DNA of 64,000 bases from Planotetraspora thailandica (GTDB lineage Bacteria; Actinomycetota; Actinomycetes; Streptosporangiales; Streptosporangiaceae): positions 338,767-402,766 of the forward strand of contig NZ_BOOR01000008.1 of assembly GCF_016863335.1 (NCBI RefSeq), given 5' to 3'. The notes below the pieces were generated by a model. The model saw only the letters and a program-made list of their open reading frames with translations, made no database searches and was not told the DNA's origin. This document shows positions 61,293-64,000 of this stretch, one piece after another (position 1 is the stretch's first letter; every line of letters starts with the position of its first letter). Position numbers and translations under genes: made by a program.

Positions 61293-61547
61293 CGTGGTGC
61301 CTTTCGTTGATCGGAGCGTCCAGCAGCCCCCGGCTGCCGGAATGCGTCGTCACGAGAACGTCCGGGAGCGCCTCCGAGTTCCTGCCGGTCCCGCCCGCTC
61401 GCGTACGCGGATTCCAAAAACGAGCGTTATAAAAGAAGTCGGCCGCCATTCCGTACGGCATGAGCAGGGAATGGGCGCTTGAATGGGCGGGCGTGATTCG
61501 CCGGAGGCCGACCGAAAATCGGGGGCTGCGGAAAGAAGGTCCGAGTT

Positions 61548-62453
61548 GTGGAGAAAGACCCCCAACCCGGGCTGAGCCCTATTGGGCAGGCGCTGGCCGT
61601 CCTGGGAGACCGCTGGGTGCTGCTGATCCTCCAGCGGGCCTTTCTGCACCACGTGCGGACGTACGCGGGGTGGCGCGATCATCTGGAGATATCCGACTCC
61701 GTGCTCGCGTCCCGCCTGAAGGAACTGGTCGCCCAGGGCGTCTTCATGCGGGTCACCCACAGAAACGGCAGGGCGCGCCACGAATACCGGCTGACAGCCC
61801 GTGGGCTCGACATCTGGGCGTTGCTCGTCGCGATCCACTCCTGGGAGCGCGACTGGACGGGCCGGACCTGCCTGCCCCTCATCCACGACACGTGTGAGGA
61901 CGAGGCCAGGCCGTACCTCGCGTGTGGCGAGTGCCGCGAACCGATGAGCGCCCGCGACACCGACACGGTGCGGGAGCCGCCGGCCATCTTCGCGACCATC
62001 GGGACACCGCCCCCTCAGCGGCGCAGGACGGTCCGGCCGGACGACGGCGCGGACGCCACCGGCTACTGCTCGGATTCCATGAAGATCCTCGGCGACCGGT
62101 GGAGCACGATGGTGCTGGCGGCCGCCTTCCTCGGCACCCGCCGATTCGGCGACTTCCAGGCGCGCTTACGCATCGCTCCGTCGGTGCTCACCGATCGCCT
62201 GCGCCGGTTCGTCGGGCTGGGCGTCTTCCGCTGCGCCGGCGGCGACTACCGGCTCACCGAGAAGGGGCTGGCGTTCTTCGAGGTCTTCGCCTTCCTCGTC
62301 GACTGGGCACAACGCGAGTTCGCGGCGCCGCCGGGCTCGGTGCTGACGATCATTCACCGGCCCTGCGGCGCCGCCCTCGCGCCCGTGCTGGTGTGCACGG
62401 CATGCCATCAGCCGTTGAACCGGCGAGAGATCCGGTTCGCACGGGGTCACTGA
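61548..62453 (+). CDS. Tandem HxlR-family transcriptional regulator
   Basis: A 301-residue protein built of two HxlR winged-helix domains in one chain. Domain 1 (about 8-100) reads PIGQALAVLGDRWVLLILQRAFL...LEISDSVLASRLKELVAQGVF; domain 2 (about 172-265) reads SDSMKILGDRWSTMVLAAAFLG...LRIAPSVLTDRLRRFVGLGVF. Each is followed by a CxxC pair (CGEC, CTAC), a possible metal or redox site. Usual HxlR proteins are about 110-150 residues and dimerise, so this is a covalent dimer. GTG start with GAAAGAAGG upstream. Confidence 0.9.
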   Translation: MEKDPQPGLSPIGQALAVLGDRWVLLILQRAFLHHVRTYAGWRDHLEISDSVLASRLKELVAQGVFMRVTHRNGRARHEYRLTARGLDIWALLVAIHSWERDWTGRTCLPLIHDTCEDEARPYLACGECREPMSARDTDTVREPPAIFATIGTPPPQRRRTVRPDDGADATGYCSDSMKILGDRWSTMVLAAAFLGTRRFGDFQARLRIAPSVLTDRLRRFVGLGVFRCAGGDYRLTEKGLAFFEVFAFLVDWAQREFAAPPGSVLTIIHRPCGAALAPVLVCTACHQPLNRREIRFARGH

Positions 62454-62462
62454 TCGCGGAGC

Positions 62463-63056
62463 TCATCCCTGGCCGGACTCCGGCTTGCCCATCGCCTTGC
62501 GGATGAGGTCACGCGCCCGATCCATGATCGCGATGGGCGTGCCCAACATGATGTTCTTGGCCGGCGTCTCCGTCCCCGGGTGGGGGTGAGTGGGGGCGAT
62601 GGCCTCCGCAGCCTTGACGCCCACGGCCATGGCCCGGCGTTCGGCTTCCGTCGTCGCCGCTCTGAGCTCGGAGAACTCATACCGCTCCTCGGCGGCGGCG
62701 TGCGCGAAGACGGCGGCCCGAAGCCGTTCCAGGCCCTCCGCGAAGTCCGGCTGCGTCACGTCCATGTCGTCGAGCCGGCTGAGCATCTCCTTTGCCTCTT
62801 CCTCCTCCTGGAGGCGGTTGTCGACGATCGTGTCACCGCCGACCAGCTTCCGTCGCGCGTACGGATGGACGATCTCTTCCTCCGCCGTCTCATGTACGGC
62901 CAGCAGCCGGACCAGGCGGCTGAACGCCTCCTGGCGGTCCCTGCCGCGGGTCCTGCCGACCTCGTCGAAGAGTTCCCTTATCAGGACGTGCTGGTGGATG
63001 AGAAGGTCGATCACATCGTTCTCGTGCATCAGCTCGGGTGTGGTCCGACGATCCAT
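62463..63056 (-). CDS. Hemerythrin-domain protein
   Basis: A 197-residue four-helix protein with the di-iron ligands of the hemerythrin HHE family in the pattern HENDVIDLLIHQHVLIRELF, HETAEEEIVHPYAR and HAAAEERYEFSEL. It may bind oxygen or NO, or sense iron and redox state. The C-terminal 50 residues are basic and disordered. Convergent with the HxlR gene, ten bases apart. Confidence 0.9.
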   Translation of the reverse strand: MDRRTTPELMHENDVIDLLIHQHVLIRELFDEVGRTRGRDRQEAFSRLVRLLAVHETAEEEIVHPYARRKLVGGDTIVDNRLQEEEEAKEMLSRLDDMDVTQPDFAEGLERLRAAVFAHAAAEERYEFSELRAATTEAERRAMAVGVKAAEAIAPTHPHPGTETPAKNIMLGTPIAIMDRARDLIRKAMGKPESGQG

Positions 63057-63433
63057 TTGAGCCTCCTTCGATGTCTTATTCGGGCTACCCGCAACCTGTG
63101 CGCGAAACCATCCATCAGTGCTCTGACCAGGAGATTTTGATCCGCTTGGCCGAGTGCACGGTCACCTGTCGCGCACGGCGATGCAAGGGCTCGTCGTTGA
63201 GGAGGCGCCGGGCGGATGTGCGGCGCGGGCGGTCGGGGGTGCGGCTGATCGCCTGTGTTTGTGCTGCGGCGGCCGTCGGTGATTGTGCGTGTGCCGGTGT
63301 GCGCGTCGGTGGTTGTGCGTGTGCTGCTGTGGTTGTTCTCATGGCGCGGCGGTTGGGCGGGTCGCCGCTTCGGGGGGCGCCTTCTCGGACCGCCTCCGCG
63401 AGATCAGCGGAATTCTCCAAAGCCCAGGACCGA
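63057..63433. other. Non-coding or undetermined stretch with GT-rich low complexity
   Basis: Both strands have open frames here but none shows convincing codon bias or a family motif. A stretch at about 63250-63340 is a simple-sequence run of GTG/TGC triplets (GTGCGTGTGC, GGTTGTGCGTGTGC). No RNA gene or mobile element is evident. Confidence 0.4.
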
Positions 63434-63541
63434 ATGTCCGAATATGTCATGACGCAGATTGTTCGAAGTTTGTATTCGAAAGCAATAGCGAATATCGAGA
63501 TGGCCGTGCCATTATTCATGCGTCTGTTCGATCGGGGGTGA
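63434..63541 (+). CDS. Possible small ORF upstream of the right-edge gene
   Basis: A 35-codon frame MSEYVMTQIVRSLYSKAIANIEMAVPLFMRLFDRG with AGGA at good spacing and a stop two bases before the next ATG, whose ribosome binding site it contains. Composition is much AT-richer than its neighbours, with rare TTA and ATA codons. It could be a leader peptide or just intergenic DNA. Confidence 0.25.
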   Translation: MSEYVMTQIVRSLYSKAIANIEMAVPLFMRLFDRG

Positions 63542-63543
63542 AG

Positions 63544-64000
63544 ATGACAGACCGGGTGCGGCCGAGTGATGCGGAGCGGTGGGTGGCCTTTGCCGACGGC
63601 GCCCGGTCGTGGCCATCCGATGGCAGTTCGGCGTTGAGCTCTCCGTCGGGGATCAAGGAGTGGTGGGAGCCCACGCGCGCGGAGAACGCGTCCGCCGAGC
63701 CGCCTGAGACCGCCCCGCTGGGTGCCGGACGCCTTTCGTCCGTGGGCTGTGGCGAGCCGCCCGCCGATGACGCTGCGTTTTCTTCAGGGGCTTCGACCGA
63801 GCCGCTCACCAGCGCGGAAAATGCGATAGAAAGCGCGACGGCGACGCAGGCGTTTACGGGACGGTTCGCCGAGGACAGCGCCTTTTCCGCTGCGCATGTG
63901 CGCGATGAGCAAGAGCCTCCCCGGGAGCCGCACACCGCGCGCAGTTCGACCGAACCGCCAGGCTCCGCCGGACCCGCCGCATCGTCTGACGAGTTGGTGA
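63544..64000 (+). CDS. Disordered N-terminus of an unidentified protein (cut by window end)
   Basis: An open frame from ATG 63544 (GGGGGTGA just upstream) that runs past the right edge: at least 152 codons, beginning MTDRVRPSDAERWVAFADGARS. The visible part is rich in Pro, Ala, Ser, Glu and lacks secondary-structure or domain motifs, like the long disordered leaders of some actinobacterial membrane or signalling proteins. Nothing in it identifies a family. No stop codon occurs in the frame. Confidence 0.6.
   Translation, partial: MTDRVRPSDAERWVAFADGARSWPSDGSSALSSPSGIKEWWEPTRAENASAEPPETAPLGAGRLSSVGCGEPPADDAAFSSGASTEPLTSAENAIESATATQAFTGRFAEDSAFSAAHVRDEQEPPREPHTARSSTEPPGSAGPAASSDELV

Noticed and set aside
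63115..63519. 134-codon minus-strand frame
   Set aside because: Low-complexity Thr/Ala/Pro-Arg translation over a GT-rich tract with no ribosome binding site or family signal.

Overview
The window is GC-rich DNA with GTG starts, ATGA/GTGA gene overlaps and strong C/G bias at third codon positions. Its content (NAD-glutamate dehydrogenase, prfB-ftsE-ftsX-smpB-ssrA, streptogrisin-type proteases, DprE2-like reductase, YhgE/Pip exporter) points to a chromosomal segment of a filamentous actinobacterium, most plausibly of the Streptosporangiales. That placement is inferred from gene content and style, not from a search. No phage, plasmid or insertion sequence was recognised.

Layout. 1-11 kb is housekeeping: NAD-glutamate dehydrogenase (cut by the left edge), a lipoprotein, release factor 2, the FtsE/FtsX divisome ABC complex, SmpB, a penicillin-binding-protein homologue whose three catalytic motifs are all degenerate, and tmRNA with its terminator. 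11-18 kb is an AraC-headed minus-strand cluster ending in a three-subunit PaoABC-type molybdenum hydroxylase. 18-36 kb is mixed metabolism and regulation: deaminase, HtrA-like lipoprotein protease, tandem acyl-CoA dehydrogenase, a TetR/SDR pair with clear operators, a DprE2-like reductase, two tandem streptogrisin-like proteases, LysR regulators, nitronate monooxygenase, DUF89 phosphatase and SDRs. 35-43 kb is an acyl-CoA catabolic cluster (crotonase, two acyl-CoA synthetases, a double OB-fold protein and two thiolase-like proteins without the usual nucleophilic cysteine). 43-47.5 kb holds a LysE exporter and an ABC/YhgE/TetR operon. 48-54 kb has an M20 peptidase, an aminotransferase plus alanine dehydrogenase, and a Sel1-repeat protein. 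54-64 kb has a NarL-type two-component system, gamma-glutamyltransferase, a Baeyer-Villiger-like monooxygenase, SURF1, a tandem HxlR regulator, a hemerythrin and an incomplete ORF at the right edge.

The most unusual signal is a repeat system in three intergenic places (39.92-40.04, 42.84-43.28 and 47.66-48.07 kb). Twenty units share the core CGTGATCATGCAGAAGTTCG at a 53-bp period (52 bp twice), with a second, looser block (GACCTGCGNAAACGC) before each following core and about 14 variable bases. Two of the three arrays turn around at a central axis into runs of opposite orientation. In most units the core opens an 18-codon frame (V-I-M-Q-K-F...) whose TGA stop overlaps the next unit's GTG, which is why the period is 53. 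The nearest described analogue I know is the mycobacterial MIRU, but the core sequence and the mirror-image layout are not something I recognise. Array 1 lies between two co-directional thiolase-like genes and runs into the ribosome binding site of the second; array 2 supplies the last codons and the stop of an acyl-CoA synthetase; array 3 lies between the ABC operon promoter and a peptidase gene.
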